Source of the DNA: JAFGJQ01 sp964495075
GTDB taxonomy: Bacteria > Planctomycetota > Phycisphaerae > UBA1845
Length of the DNA: 64,000 bases
Direction of reading: 5' to 3'
Assembly: GCA_964495075.1 (NCBI GenBank)
Contig: CAZBUJ010000002.1
Location: 104,003-168,002, forward strand
Shown here piece by piece: positions 44,368 to 51,775 of this stretch (position 1 is the first letter of the stretch; the number at the start of each line of letters is the position of its first letter). Under the pieces are notes generated by a model. That model was not told the DNA's origin, did no database searches, and worked only from the letters and a program-made list of their open reading frames with translations. The position numbers were made by a program, and so were the translations under genes.

Positions 44368-44982
44368 ATGGGAAACCGCTTGACGGTGGAGAACGAAATC
44401 GTGGCGGCGCTACGCAGGATCATGCGGGCGGTTGATCTGCACTCCCGGCACCTCGTGCATGAAGTCGGCCTGACCTGGCCGCAACTCGCCACGCTGCGGG
44501 CCGCCGAGCGGCTCGGGGACTGCTCCATCGGGGCGCTGGCCCGGGCCGTCCATCTCGGCCAGCCCACGCTGACCGGCATCGTCCAGCGCCTGGTGCGGGC
44601 GGGGTACGTCAATCGTTCGCCCCACGAGAAGGATGGCCGCAGCGTGAACATCACGATCACGCCAGCGGGCCGGACGTTGCTGCAGAACGCGCCGTCGCTG
44701 TTGCAGGACCGATTCCACGCCGAACTGGCCAAGCTCAAGGACTGGGAGCGGTTTCAGACACTGGCCTCGCTGCAGCGGATCGCGGAGATGATGGACGTCG
44801 AGGCGCTGGACGCGTCGCCAATCCTCGTGGCCGGACCGGTGAACCCCAACACGACCGGGACGCAAGCGGAGGCGATCCCCGCCGAAATCGCGGCGGAAGC
44901 CCTCGCGTGGCCCGCACCGCGACCATCCCCAAAGAAGAAAAAAGTGAAATCCGCAAAATCGAAGAAAGGAACGGAGCGCTGA
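44368..44982 (+). CDS. MarR-family transcriptional regulator with lysine-rich tail
   Basis: A 204-residue winged helix-turn-helix regulator from ATG 44368. The MarR core (about 5-145) shows LTWPQLATLRAAERLGDCSI followed by GALARAVHLGQPTLTGIVQR (recognition helix) and the wing LVRAGYVNRSPHEKDGRSVN. Past the usual end lies an Ala/Pro-rich linker and a strongly basic tail (SPKKKKVKSAKSKKGTER), reminiscent of histone-H1-like bacterial tails and absent from typical MarR proteins (about 150 residues). Four bases separate it from the methyltransferase gene, so the regulator probably controls this two-gene operon, with the effector unknown. Confidence 0.88.
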   Translation: MGNRLTVENEIVAALRRIMRAVDLHSRHLVHEVGLTWPQLATLRAAERLGDCSIGALARAVHLGQPTLTGIVQRLVRAGYVNRSPHEKDGRSVNITITPAGRTLLQNAPSLLQDRFHAELAKLKDWERFQTLASLQRIAEMMDVEALDASPILVAGPVNPNTTGTQAEAIPAEIAAEALAWPAPRPSPKKKKVKSAKSKKGTER

Positions 44983-44986
44983 ATTC

Positions 44987-45793
44987 ATGACGACCAGAGT
45001 AGCCCGAGTACCCCAGAGACGATCGTCGACCGTCGAGAACGGCAAACTCCTGGTGGCTTTGCCCGAGCCGAGTTTGTCCATGACGCAGGACGCGGAATGG
45101 TGCGTGGTCCGCGACAATGGCCAGTGGCGGCAGATTCGCTTTCACGACTACGACGCGCTATACTCGGTCCCGGGCTTGTACGAACGGATCATCTACGACA
45201 TTCTGCGCTGCGACTCACCGAAGGTCGTGCGCAGCCTGCTGGAAGCCGAGCTGTCGCACGCGAAAATGAACGCCGGCGAGCTGCGCACTCTCGACCTCGG
45301 GGCCGGTAACGGCATGATGGGCGAGGAACTCGCCGACCTGGGCGCCCAGTTCATTGTGGGTGTCGACATCATTGAAGAGGCGGCGGAGGCAACGAAACGC
45401 GATCGCCCGGGGGTTTATGACCGCTACCATGTTGTCGATATGACCGCACTGGACGAGGAGGAGAGGCGCAAACTGGCGAGCGACCGGTTCAATGCGCTGA
45501 CATGCGTTGCCGCGCTCGGTTTCGGCGACATTCCGCCGCGGGCCTTCGTGGCCGCGTACAACCTGATTCGCCCGGGTGGGTGGATCGCCTTCAACATCAA
45601 GGAAAGCTTCCTGTCGAATCGAGACCCTTCCGGGTTCGGCCGCCTGATTCGGGCCATGCGCGACGATGGCACGCTGGAACTGCGCCAGTGCCGGCGCTAT
45701 CAGCACCGCCTGGCGACGGACCGACACCCGATCCACTATGTGGCCATGGTCGGCATCAAGCGAGGCGACGTTCCGGAGAGTATGCTCCGCTGA
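44987..45793 (+). CDS. Class I SAM-dependent methyltransferase
   Basis: A 268-residue cytoplasmic protein. The Rossmann methyltransferase core starts with motif I (LRTLDLGAGNGMMGEELADL, about 98-117), then VGVDIIEEAAEATKRDRP (acidic ribose-binding residue in VD), YHVVDMTAL and a motif resembling post-I regions (NALTCVAALGFGDIPPRAF, IRPGGWIAFNIKESFL). The N-terminal 95 residues include a helical DYDALYSVPGLYERIIYDIL segment typical of small-molecule methyltransferases. The substrate cannot be assigned. It is co-transcribed with the MarR-type regulator, which suggests an inducible detoxification or modification step. Confidence 0.82.
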   Translation: MTTRVARVPQRRSSTVENGKLLVALPEPSLSMTQDAEWCVVRDNGQWRQIRFHDYDALYSVPGLYERIIYDILRCDSPKVVRSLLEAELSHAKMNAGELRTLDLGAGNGMMGEELADLGAQFIVGVDIIEEAAEATKRDRPGVYDRYHVVDMTALDEEERRKLASDRFNALTCVAALGFGDIPPRAFVAAYNLIRPGGWIAFNIKESFLSNRDPSGFGRLIRAMRDDGTLELRQCRRYQHRLATDRHPIHYVAMVGIKRGDVPESMLR

Positions 45794-45860
45794 CCCCGGG
45801 ACGGGGCACGGCGGGCGTCCGCGCGGCTACCGACCTCGATGCGGTCTAAGTAACCGGCCT

Positions 45861-47351
45861 CTACAGGTGGTGCTTTTTGCGCTTGTTGTACAACGTACGG
45901 CGTGACACTCCCAGCTCTCGCGCCAGGTCGGTGTGGGTCTGGCGGGATCGTTCGATCGCCCGGGCCAGCAGGCGACGTTCGCATTCGTCGAGCAGTTCGG
46001 TGAACGTCGAGCGACCGGACTCCATCATCGTGCAGGCGTTGTCCACCACCTCCGACACGAATACGCCCTCGTCCGAAGGCGAGTCCCCGCTCGACGAACC
46101 GGCCCCCACCGCATACAGATCGTCCAGCGTGATCCGGTCCCCCTCGGTCTTGAAGGCCAGCACGCGGCGGATCAGGTTCTCCAACTCGCGGACGTTTCCT
46201 TCGAAACGTTGGCGCATGATGAATTCATGCGCCGCATCGTCGAGGCCAGTGATCGGCGTGGGGCAGTAGTCGGCGTACCGCTTGAGGAAAAAAACGACGA
46301 GCAGCGGAATGTCTTCCGGGCGCTCGCATAACGGCGGAATATCGATGCGAATCACGTTCAAACGCTGAAACAGGTCCAGCCGGAACGTGCCGCGTTCGAC
46401 CAGCGCTTCGAGCGGGCGGTTCGTCGCCGCGATGACCCGCACGTCCACCGATTGCTCCTCATCCGCGCCGACCGGCAGCACCCGTCCTTCCTGCAGTACG
46501 CGGAGCAGCTTGGGTTGCAGCCGCGGGTCCAGGTCGCCGACCTCGTCCAACAGAACGGTGCCCCCGTCCGCGCTTCGGAAATGACCCAGTCGATGGTCGG
46601 TCGCGCCCGTGTACGCGCCGCGAACGTGCCCGAACAGCGCGGAGTCGGCCAGCGAGCCGGCGATCGCCGCACAGTTGACCGAGATCAAACGCCGGCGGGC
46701 ACGCTTCGCATCCAACCGATGAATCGTCTCCGCCAGAAGCTGCTTGCCGGTCCCCGACTCGCCCGTGATCAGGATCGGAACATCCGAGATCCGCGACGCG
46801 CGAACGGCCCGGCGTAACACGTCGCCCATCGCGCGACTGCAACCGACCACGCCGGTGCTTTCGAAAATCTTGTCGACGGCCGACGACCGGTTGAAATCCC
46901 GCAGGCGGTCAAACCGCTCCAGCGACTTGGCCAGTTGGCCACGCAACAGATCGCGGTTGATCCCGTTGGCGGTCTGCTGCACAAAACTGCTCGCCCCCGC
47001 CTGGATCAAGTCGGAGAACTGCTGTCGACTGAGGGTGCCATCCACCACGACGAGAACCTGGGATGCGGGCAACTGCCGGCGGACGGTCGCGACCATGTCG
47101 GTGATGCGGTCGACATCCGACCCCTCGCTGATGCGGTCGGACGGTGACCGCCCGTCGACCACCACCAGGGCGACCGGGCGAACCGACGCGATCATCGCCG
47201 CCGGATCGTCGACCGGACCGACTTGAAGGACCTCGAAGCCCATTCCGCCGATCCCCGACGTCAATTCTTCCAGCCGCGAGGTCGGTCCTGGAGCGACTTG
47301 GACGAACAGCAGCCGGCGGGCCGCCGATGTCGTTGTCGGTCGTGATCGCAC
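45861..47351 (-). CDS. Sigma-54-dependent activator with degenerate receiver domain
   Basis: NtrC-family enhancer-binding protein of 496 residues; GTG 47351 with GGGAGG 7 bases upstream. The first 150 residues have a receiver-like fold (LLFVQVAPGP, VALVVVDG, VLVVVDGT, QAGASSFV) but lack the acidic pair after strand 1 and the usual lysine, so phosphorylation control is doubtful. The AAA domain has Walker A GESGTGKQ, the sigma-54 contact loop as GAYTGA instead of GAFTGA, and Walker B GGTVLLDEVGDLD. The C-terminal Fis-type helix-turn-helix is intact (THTDLARELGVSRRTLYNKR). An 11-bp inverted repeat (47413-47445) upstream may be its own operator. Targets are unknown. Confidence 0.9.
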   Translation of the reverse strand: MRSRPTTTSAARRLLFVQVAPGPTSRLEELTSGIGGMGFEVLQVGPVDDPAAMIASVRPVALVVVDGRSPSDRISEGSDVDRITDMVATVRRQLPASQVLVVVDGTLSRQQFSDLIQAGASSFVQQTANGINRDLLRGQLAKSLERFDRLRDFNRSSAVDKIFESTGVVGCSRAMGDVLRRAVRASRISDVPILITGESGTGKQLLAETIHRLDAKRARRRLISVNCAAIAGSLADSALFGHVRGAYTGATDHRLGHFRSADGGTVLLDEVGDLDPRLQPKLLRVLQEGRVLPVGADEEQSVDVRVIAATNRPLEALVERGTFRLDLFQRLNVIRIDIPPLCERPEDIPLLVVFFLKRYADYCPTPITGLDDAAHEFIMRQRFEGNVRELENLIRRVLAFKTEGDRITLDDLYAVGAGSSSGDSPSDEGVFVSEVVDNACTMMESGRSTFTELLDECERRLLARAIERSRQTHTDLARELGVSRRTLYNKRKKHHL

Positions 47352-47688
47352 TCTGTCCCTCCCGATCCTGGCATCCAGAGCGGCGGGACGAGCCCCTGCG
47401 ATGACGCGCGCGTGCGAGAATTCGGAAAAGACGCGAATTCTCGCAGCTCGCCGACGTGTTTCGCGCGCTTCACGCGCAATCCTCTACCTTCTACAGGCTG
47501 GACAATATGGGGAATATGGCAGAAATGCCTTACCTCTCTCGTCTCCTCCCCACGTCCAACTCTCCCCGCTCTCGGCTACCAGATTATCGGAACGGGCAGG
47601 GCATGTCAATACAGAACGGGGCGGAAAGGGGGGTTTATCTGGGTGATGCACGTCCCAAACTGGCTTCATTACGGGCCTAACTGGATTA
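47352..47688. other. Intergenic between the sigma-54 activator and the candidate selenoprotein gene
   Basis: About 340 bases upstream of the activator and downstream of the small minus-strand gene. It carries the 11-bp inverted repeat at 47413-47445 and otherwise no recognised coding sequence. Confidence 0.5.
47413..47445. promoter_or_regulatory. 11-bp inverted repeat upstream of the sigma-54 activator
   Basis: TGCGAGAATTC (47413-47423) and GAATTCTCGCA (47435-47445) are exact reverse complements with an 11-base spacer, so arm centres are 22 bases apart, about two helical turns. It lies 62 bases upstream of the activator start codon. An operator for the Fis-type helix-turn-helix or a terminator for the upstream minus-strand gene are both possible. 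Confidence 0.55.
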
Positions 47689-47868
47689 TTATTGCGACAG
47701 ACCTGTCGCGAGCATCCAGCCCAGGAGGCCGCCGAACAACGCGCCGGTGAGCGGATGACTGGTGCAGGCTCACCCGCCGCCTCCGGCGCGGCGGGCGCGA
47801 TGGCCCACGTAGCCGCCGAGACCGGCACCGACCAGAGACCCCAACATGCTGATCCACATCGCTGGCAT
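47689..47868 (-). CDS. Candidate selenoprotein: small DUF6132-like membrane protein with in-frame UGA
   Basis: A 59-codon frame from ATG 47868 to TAA 47689, interrupted by one in-frame TGA (47772-47770, codon 33). AGGAG lies 6 bases before the ATG. Residues 1-24 form a first membrane segment (MWISMLGSLVGAGLGGYVGH). After a Gly/Arg-rich turn comes UGA-A-C-T-S-H-P, then LTGALFGGLLGWMLATGLSQ as the second segment. From memory, related small membrane proteins (DUF6132-like) read C-x-x-G-x-C-P-[LI]-T-x-N-P-x-x-[GS]-x-L-[YF]-G-x-L-[LI]-G. The UGA aligns with the second conserved Cys, and T, P, G-A-L-F-G and L-L-G all follow in register. UGA is an ordinary stop in neighbouring genes, so global recoding is unlikely. 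A hairpin begins 15 bases after UGA. The alternatives are a 32-residue product, a nonsense mutation or a base error. Confidence 0.5.
47731..47754 (-). promoter_or_regulatory. SECIS-like stem-loop downstream of UGA
   Basis: On the transcript, CCG-(CUCA)-CCGG-loop CGCGUUGU-UCGG-CGG folds with a 4-bp upper stem, a 4-base bulge and a 3-bp lower stem. The apical loop starts 26 bases after the UGA and has G among its first two bases. This fits my recollection of the loose bacterial SECIS consensus, but such short GC-rich stems also occur by chance. Confidence 0.3.
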
Positions 47869-48056
47869 CGTTGACTCCTGCCGGACGCCCGGATTCGCGG
47901 CGCCGATCGTAACACCCCATTGTAGGCCGAACCGATCGGCGTGACCACGTGCGGCGGCTCGCAGTCGAGCGGCGGGCAGGATGTTGCCGACACTGATTCA
48001 AGACGGTCCGTTGCCCGCGACGTGACCTGACCCACGACTCCATGCGACGAGGAACC

Positions 48057-49202
48057 ATGTCGGACACCCACCCGGACAATCCGAGATCGCTGGCGGCGAT
48101 TCGCTCGATGATCGATGCGGTCGACCGAGACATGTTGCATCTGCTGGCCCGCCGCACGGCGCTGGTGGGCGAACTGGCGGAGTATAAACGTCGGCACGGC
48201 GTGCCGATCCGCGACCTCGCCCGCGAGAAACAGATCGTGCGCGACCGTCGTGCCCTGGCCGAGCGTCTGGCCCTGGCACCGGAGGTCGTGGAGAGCGTGT
48301 TCCGGTTGATCATGTGGGAGAGTCGAGACCGGCAAGCGTCATTACGGGCTGAGGTTCCGTTGGATGTCGAACCCCGGACGGTGGCGGTGATCGGTGGCCT
48401 GGGGCAGATGGGACGTTGCTTATGCCGACTCTTTGAGGATCTGGGACATTGCGTTCTCGTAGTGGACGTTGAAACTGAGATCACTGCGGCCGAGGCGGCG
48501 TCCGTAGCGGACGTCGTGGTGATCAGTGTGCCGATTGCTGACACCGTCTCGGTGATCGAGACCGTCGGCCCGCTCGTGCGAAATGATGCGCTACTTATGG
48601 ACGTTACGTCGATCAAGGGGCCGCCGGTCGAAGCGATGTTGCGCTGCTCGACGGCCAGTGTGATCGGGACACATCCGATGTTCGGGCCGTCGGTGCATTC
48701 GTTGCAGGGGCAGCGGGTGATTCTGTGTCGGGGTCGTGGTGAGGCGTGGGAAGCGTGGCTGCGCGAAACACTCCACGCCCGCGGGCTGGTGGTCCGTGAG
48801 GCGGACCCGGCCGCACACGATCGCGCGATGGCGATCGTCCAGGTGCTGGTTCATTACCGCACGGAGGTGATGGGGAAGACCCTGGCCAGACTGGGGGTCT
48901 CGATTGACGAGACACTGAGCTACACGTCACCGATTTACCTGCTCGAGTTGCTGATGACCGCCCGGCATTTCGGGCAATCGTGGGAATTGTACGCCTCGAT
49001 CGGCATGTCCAACCCGGCGGCGGAAGAAGTGACGGCGGCGTTCGCGGCGGCGGCCGGCGAAGTGCGTGACCTGATTGTGAACGGGGACGAGGAAGGGTTT
49101 GCCCGGATGTTCGCCGAGACGCGGGAATACTTCGGGGAGTTCACGTCCCAGGCGCTGGAGTTGTCCAGCTACCTGATCGACCGTCTGGTGGAGCGGGCAT
49201 AG
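48057..49202 (+). CDS. tyrA: Bifunctional chorismate mutase/prephenate dehydrogenase
   Basis: Catalyses chorismate to prephenate and then NAD-dependent oxidation to 4-hydroxyphenylpyruvate in tyrosine synthesis. ATG 48057 (with GAGGAA 3 bases upstream) is preferred over ATG 48042. The AroQ-type mutase domain (about 1-95) is recognisable in AAIRSMIDAVDRDMLHLLAR and EYKRRHGVPIRDLAREKQIV. The dehydrogenase follows with the NAD motif AVIGGLGQMGRCLCRLFEDL (about 110-130), DVTSIKGPPVEAM and THPMFGPSV. The 381 residues match the enterobacterial T-protein layout (about 373), which is less common outside Gammaproteobacteria. No other aromatic amino acid genes are nearby. Confidence 0.92.
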   Translation: MSDTHPDNPRSLAAIRSMIDAVDRDMLHLLARRTALVGELAEYKRRHGVPIRDLAREKQIVRDRRALAERLALAPEVVESVFRLIMWESRDRQASLRAEVPLDVEPRTVAVIGGLGQMGRCLCRLFEDLGHCVLVVDVETEITAAEAASVADVVVISVPIADTVSVIETVGPLVRNDALLMDVTSIKGPPVEAMLRCSTASVIGTHPMFGPSVHSLQGQRVILCRGRGEAWEAWLRETLHARGLVVREADPAAHDRAMAIVQVLVHYRTEVMGKTLARLGVSIDETLSYTSPIYLLELLMTARHFGQSWELYASIGMSNPAAEEVTAAFAAAAGEVRDLIVNGDEEGFARMFAETREYFGEFTSQALELSSYLIDRLVERA

Positions 49203-49581
49203 CCCGGGTGGCCCCGTCGACCATCGCGGATAACCGTTCAGCCCTCGAACGCGCACCGAGCGGGTGTTTCGCCATCGTCGCGCTCGCCCGGCCCGCCGTA
49301 ACTGCATACCAGGCACGACTTTCTCCAAAAGGCCGACTCCCCCCGAAGCGTACCGGCTACGGCCTTCTGCATTGCGTAGGCCGCGGATCTCCCCACCGCC
49401 GAGCGTGTCCGATACACATCCGATTGACGCCGGGTCGGTCGGGCCCGCCATACCGCACGAATCGTCTTCGCCGCCGGCGTCACCCCGCGGCGCCTGCCTA
49501 TCGCGGTGGATTTCTGTTATGCTGCTCGGCTTGCGGCCGGTCGGGCCGGTGTTCCTTCGCTCAGTGAACGGAGTTGTCACG
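49203..49581. other. Intergenic upstream of the M29 aminopeptidase
   Basis: No gene recognised between tyrA and the aminopeptidase. A TTATGCT sequence near 49519 could be a -10 element; no convincing -35 was found. Confidence 0.4.
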
Positions 49582-50700
49582 ATGATCGATCCCCGGATGA
49601 CGAAGCTTGCGGACGTACTGATTAACTACTCGACGGCGCTGAAGCCGGGTGAGAAGATCCTCATTGAGGCGATCGACGTGCCGCACGAGATGACCTGTGA
49701 GTTAATCCGCATGGCCCGGCAGGCGGGGGCCGATCCGCTGGTCACCCTCAAGAGCAATCAGGTGATGCGGCACCTCCTCACGCACGGGAGCGAGGCCCAG
49801 ATGCAGCTCATCGCGGAGACGGAAGCACTCCGGATGAAGGGGGTCGACGCTTACATCGGGCTTCGCGGCAGCTACAACATCACCGAGATGGGCGACGTGC
49901 CGGGCGACACGATGAAGACCTACCAGTCCGTGTGGTGGAAGCCGGTCCACGGGGAGATTCGCGTGCGGCAGACGCGGTGGGTGGTTCTCCGCTACCCCAG
50001 CCCGTCGATGGCCCAGCAGGCCCAGATGAGCACCGAAGCGTTCGAGGAGTTCTACTTCAACGTCTGCACGATGGACTACCGCAAGATGGACGCGGCCATG
50101 AAGCCGCTTGAGAAGCGGATGGCCGAGGCCGACCAGATCAGGATCGTCGGTCCCGGCACCGAGTTGTCGTTCTCGATCAAGGATATTCCGGCCGTCGGTT
50201 GCAGCGGCAAGCTGAACATTCCCGACGGGGAAGTGTTCACGGCTCCGGTTCGCGATTCGGTCAACGGGACGATCCAGTTCAACGCCCGTACGCTGTACCA
50301 GGGGGTGGTCCACGATGGTATCCGGCTCGAGTTCCGCGACGGCCGAATCACGGACGCCAAGAGCAGCAACACCGGGCATCTCAACACTGTGTTGAACAGC
50401 GACGACGGGGCGTCCTACGTCGGCGAGTTCGCCATCGGGTTCAACCCGTACGTCGTCCGACCGATGCTCGATATCCTGTTCGACGAGAAGATCGCCGGTT
50501 CGTTCCACTTCACCCCCGGCTCGGCTTACGAAGACGAGGCCGATAACGGCAACCGAAGTTCCGTGCATTGGGACATGGTATGCATCCAGACGCCGGAGTA
50601 CGGCGGCGGCGAGATCTGGTTCGACGGCGAGCTGATCCGCAAGGACGGGCAGTTCGTGCCGGAGGATCTCCGGCTGCTGAACCCGGAGAGTTTGAAATAG
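49582..50700 (+). CDS. M29-family metal-dependent aminopeptidase
   Basis: Cytoplasmic exopeptidase of the thermophilic aminopeptidase (AmpS/AmpT/PepS) family, 372 residues from ATG 49582 (MIDPRMTKLADVLINYSTAL; GGAG 9 bases upstream). The opening, the KLADVLINYSTALKPGEKIL stretch, and the metal-site region (GEFAIGFNP, then SFHFTPGSAYEDEADNGNRS, and SVHWDMVC with H and D ligands) agree with the family. It removes N-terminal residues from short peptides and may process material imported by the POT transporter. The two-TM gene that follows starts after about 85 bases on the same strand. Confidence 0.88.
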   Translation: MIDPRMTKLADVLINYSTALKPGEKILIEAIDVPHEMTCELIRMARQAGADPLVTLKSNQVMRHLLTHGSEAQMQLIAETEALRMKGVDAYIGLRGSYNITEMGDVPGDTMKTYQSVWWKPVHGEIRVRQTRWVVLRYPSPSMAQQAQMSTEAFEEFYFNVCTMDYRKMDAAMKPLEKRMAEADQIRIVGPGTELSFSIKDIPAVGCSGKLNIPDGEVFTAPVRDSVNGTIQFNARTLYQGVVHDGIRLEFRDGRITDAKSSNTGHLNTVLNSDDGASYVGEFAIGFNPYVVRPMLDILFDEKIAGSFHFTPGSAYEDEADNGNRSSVHWDMVCIQTPEYGGGEIWFDGELIRKDGQFVPEDLRLLNPESLK

Positions 50701-50784
50701 AGCGGCCGGCGGCCGAGAAAGGCGAGAGTAGAGAGCAGCCCCGTTGGGCGGCGCGGCCTTCAACCGTGTGGGAGCATAACACAC

Positions 50785-51378
50785 TTGGAGTTTGTTACGG
50801 CGCTATTGTTCGAGCGGCCGGCGTATCTGGTTCCCGTGCTGCTCGTCATTCAGTTCGTGCTGGTGCGCCGGTGGGCCCAGCGGCGGACGAGTCAGGCCCG
50901 GCGCGCGATGCTGTTCGGGTTCGCCTGTATCCCGCTTCTGCTGGCGGTTCAGGCCCTCGTGCAGACGGATCGGGAGGCCCTGATCGCGCAGTGCCGCGCG
51001 GTGGCGGCCTTGGCGGAAAAGGGGGATGCGGAGGGTATCGGACACCACATCGCGGCCCAGTTCGAGACGGAAGGACTGGACCGCGCCGCGATCGTGAGTC
51101 GGATGCAGAAGGGGCTGAAGGCCGTCCACCCCGAGAACGTCAAGCTCAGCGGGTTCGACGTCACGTTCCAGTCGGGCCGTCGGGCGACGGTGATCTTCCA
51201 GGCGTCGGCCCGCGTGTACGGGCCGTACGAGATAACGGGCCGGCAGTTGTCGAAGTGGGAGTTGCGGTTCGAGCGAACGGGCGGCCGATGGCAGATCATC
51301 TTTCTGTCACCCCGCGAGATCGTGGGCTTTCCCTTCAATTCCCTTCGCGAACTGCTCTCCGCGGTGGCGGGCATTTGA
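50785..51378 (+). CDS. Two-TM protein with SnoaL/NTF2-like soluble part, unknown function
   Basis: A 197-residue protein starting at TTG 50785; GGGAG lies about 10 bases upstream. Two N-terminal membrane helices (YLVPVLLVIQFVLVRRWAQR and AMLFGFACIPLLLAVQALVQ) precede a soluble domain of about 130 residues. Its pattern (IAQCRAVAALAEKGDAEGIG, helix, then beta strands GFDVTFQSGRRATVIFQASA and KWELRFERTGGRWQIIFLS) resembles small alpha+beta (NTF2-like) folds, which is my inference only. No catalytic residues are recognisable. Confidence 0.6.
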   Translation: MEFVTALLFERPAYLVPVLLVIQFVLVRRWAQRRTSQARRAMLFGFACIPLLLAVQALVQTDREALIAQCRAVAALAEKGDAEGIGHHIAAQFETEGLDRAAIVSRMQKGLKAVHPENVKLSGFDVTFQSGRRATVIFQASARVYGPYEITGRQLSKWELRFERTGGRWQIIFLSPREIVGFPFNSLRELLSAVAGI

Positions 51379-51775
51379 CCTCGCCCGCGCCCGCGTTGCC
51401 GCCACCCCGCCGTGGGCGGCCCGCCGGGGCGATGCTGGACACTCGTCCACCGGCTATAATGACGCGACGCGACGTCCCCCGCGCCCCGTGCTCGGTCAGT
51501 GGCAGGGCGGTCGAGGCGCGTCGCAGGACCCGGGTTTGGGTCACGTTTCAACGGCGCAGATCGTGAGCATACCCGGCGTCACCGTTTCCGCTGGAGGAAT
51601 CGATTGGCAATCTCGGGGCTGCCTCGTCTCGGTTTTGATGCTTGCAGGTGATCGGGGCTGGGTTACCATCGGCCCCAGTTTCCATGTTTTCGTCAGTTTC
51701 AGCCCATAACCCAGCCGCATGGTCACGCCAACCGGCACCGGGGGACGTGCTCATGCTCAATGAGGATGGTCAACA
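51379..51775. other. Intergenic upstream of the RHS gene
   Basis: About 400 bases without a recognised gene. A GGGGC/GCCCC hairpin near 51654-51677 is the only clear structure. The RHS start codon is preceded by GAGGA about 10 bases upstream. Confidence 0.5.

Noticed and set aside
47770..47772. UGA as tryptophan (genetic code 4 or 25-like recoding)
   Set aside because: Many genes here end in TGA and use TGG for Trp; only this codon shows conserved sequence on both sides.
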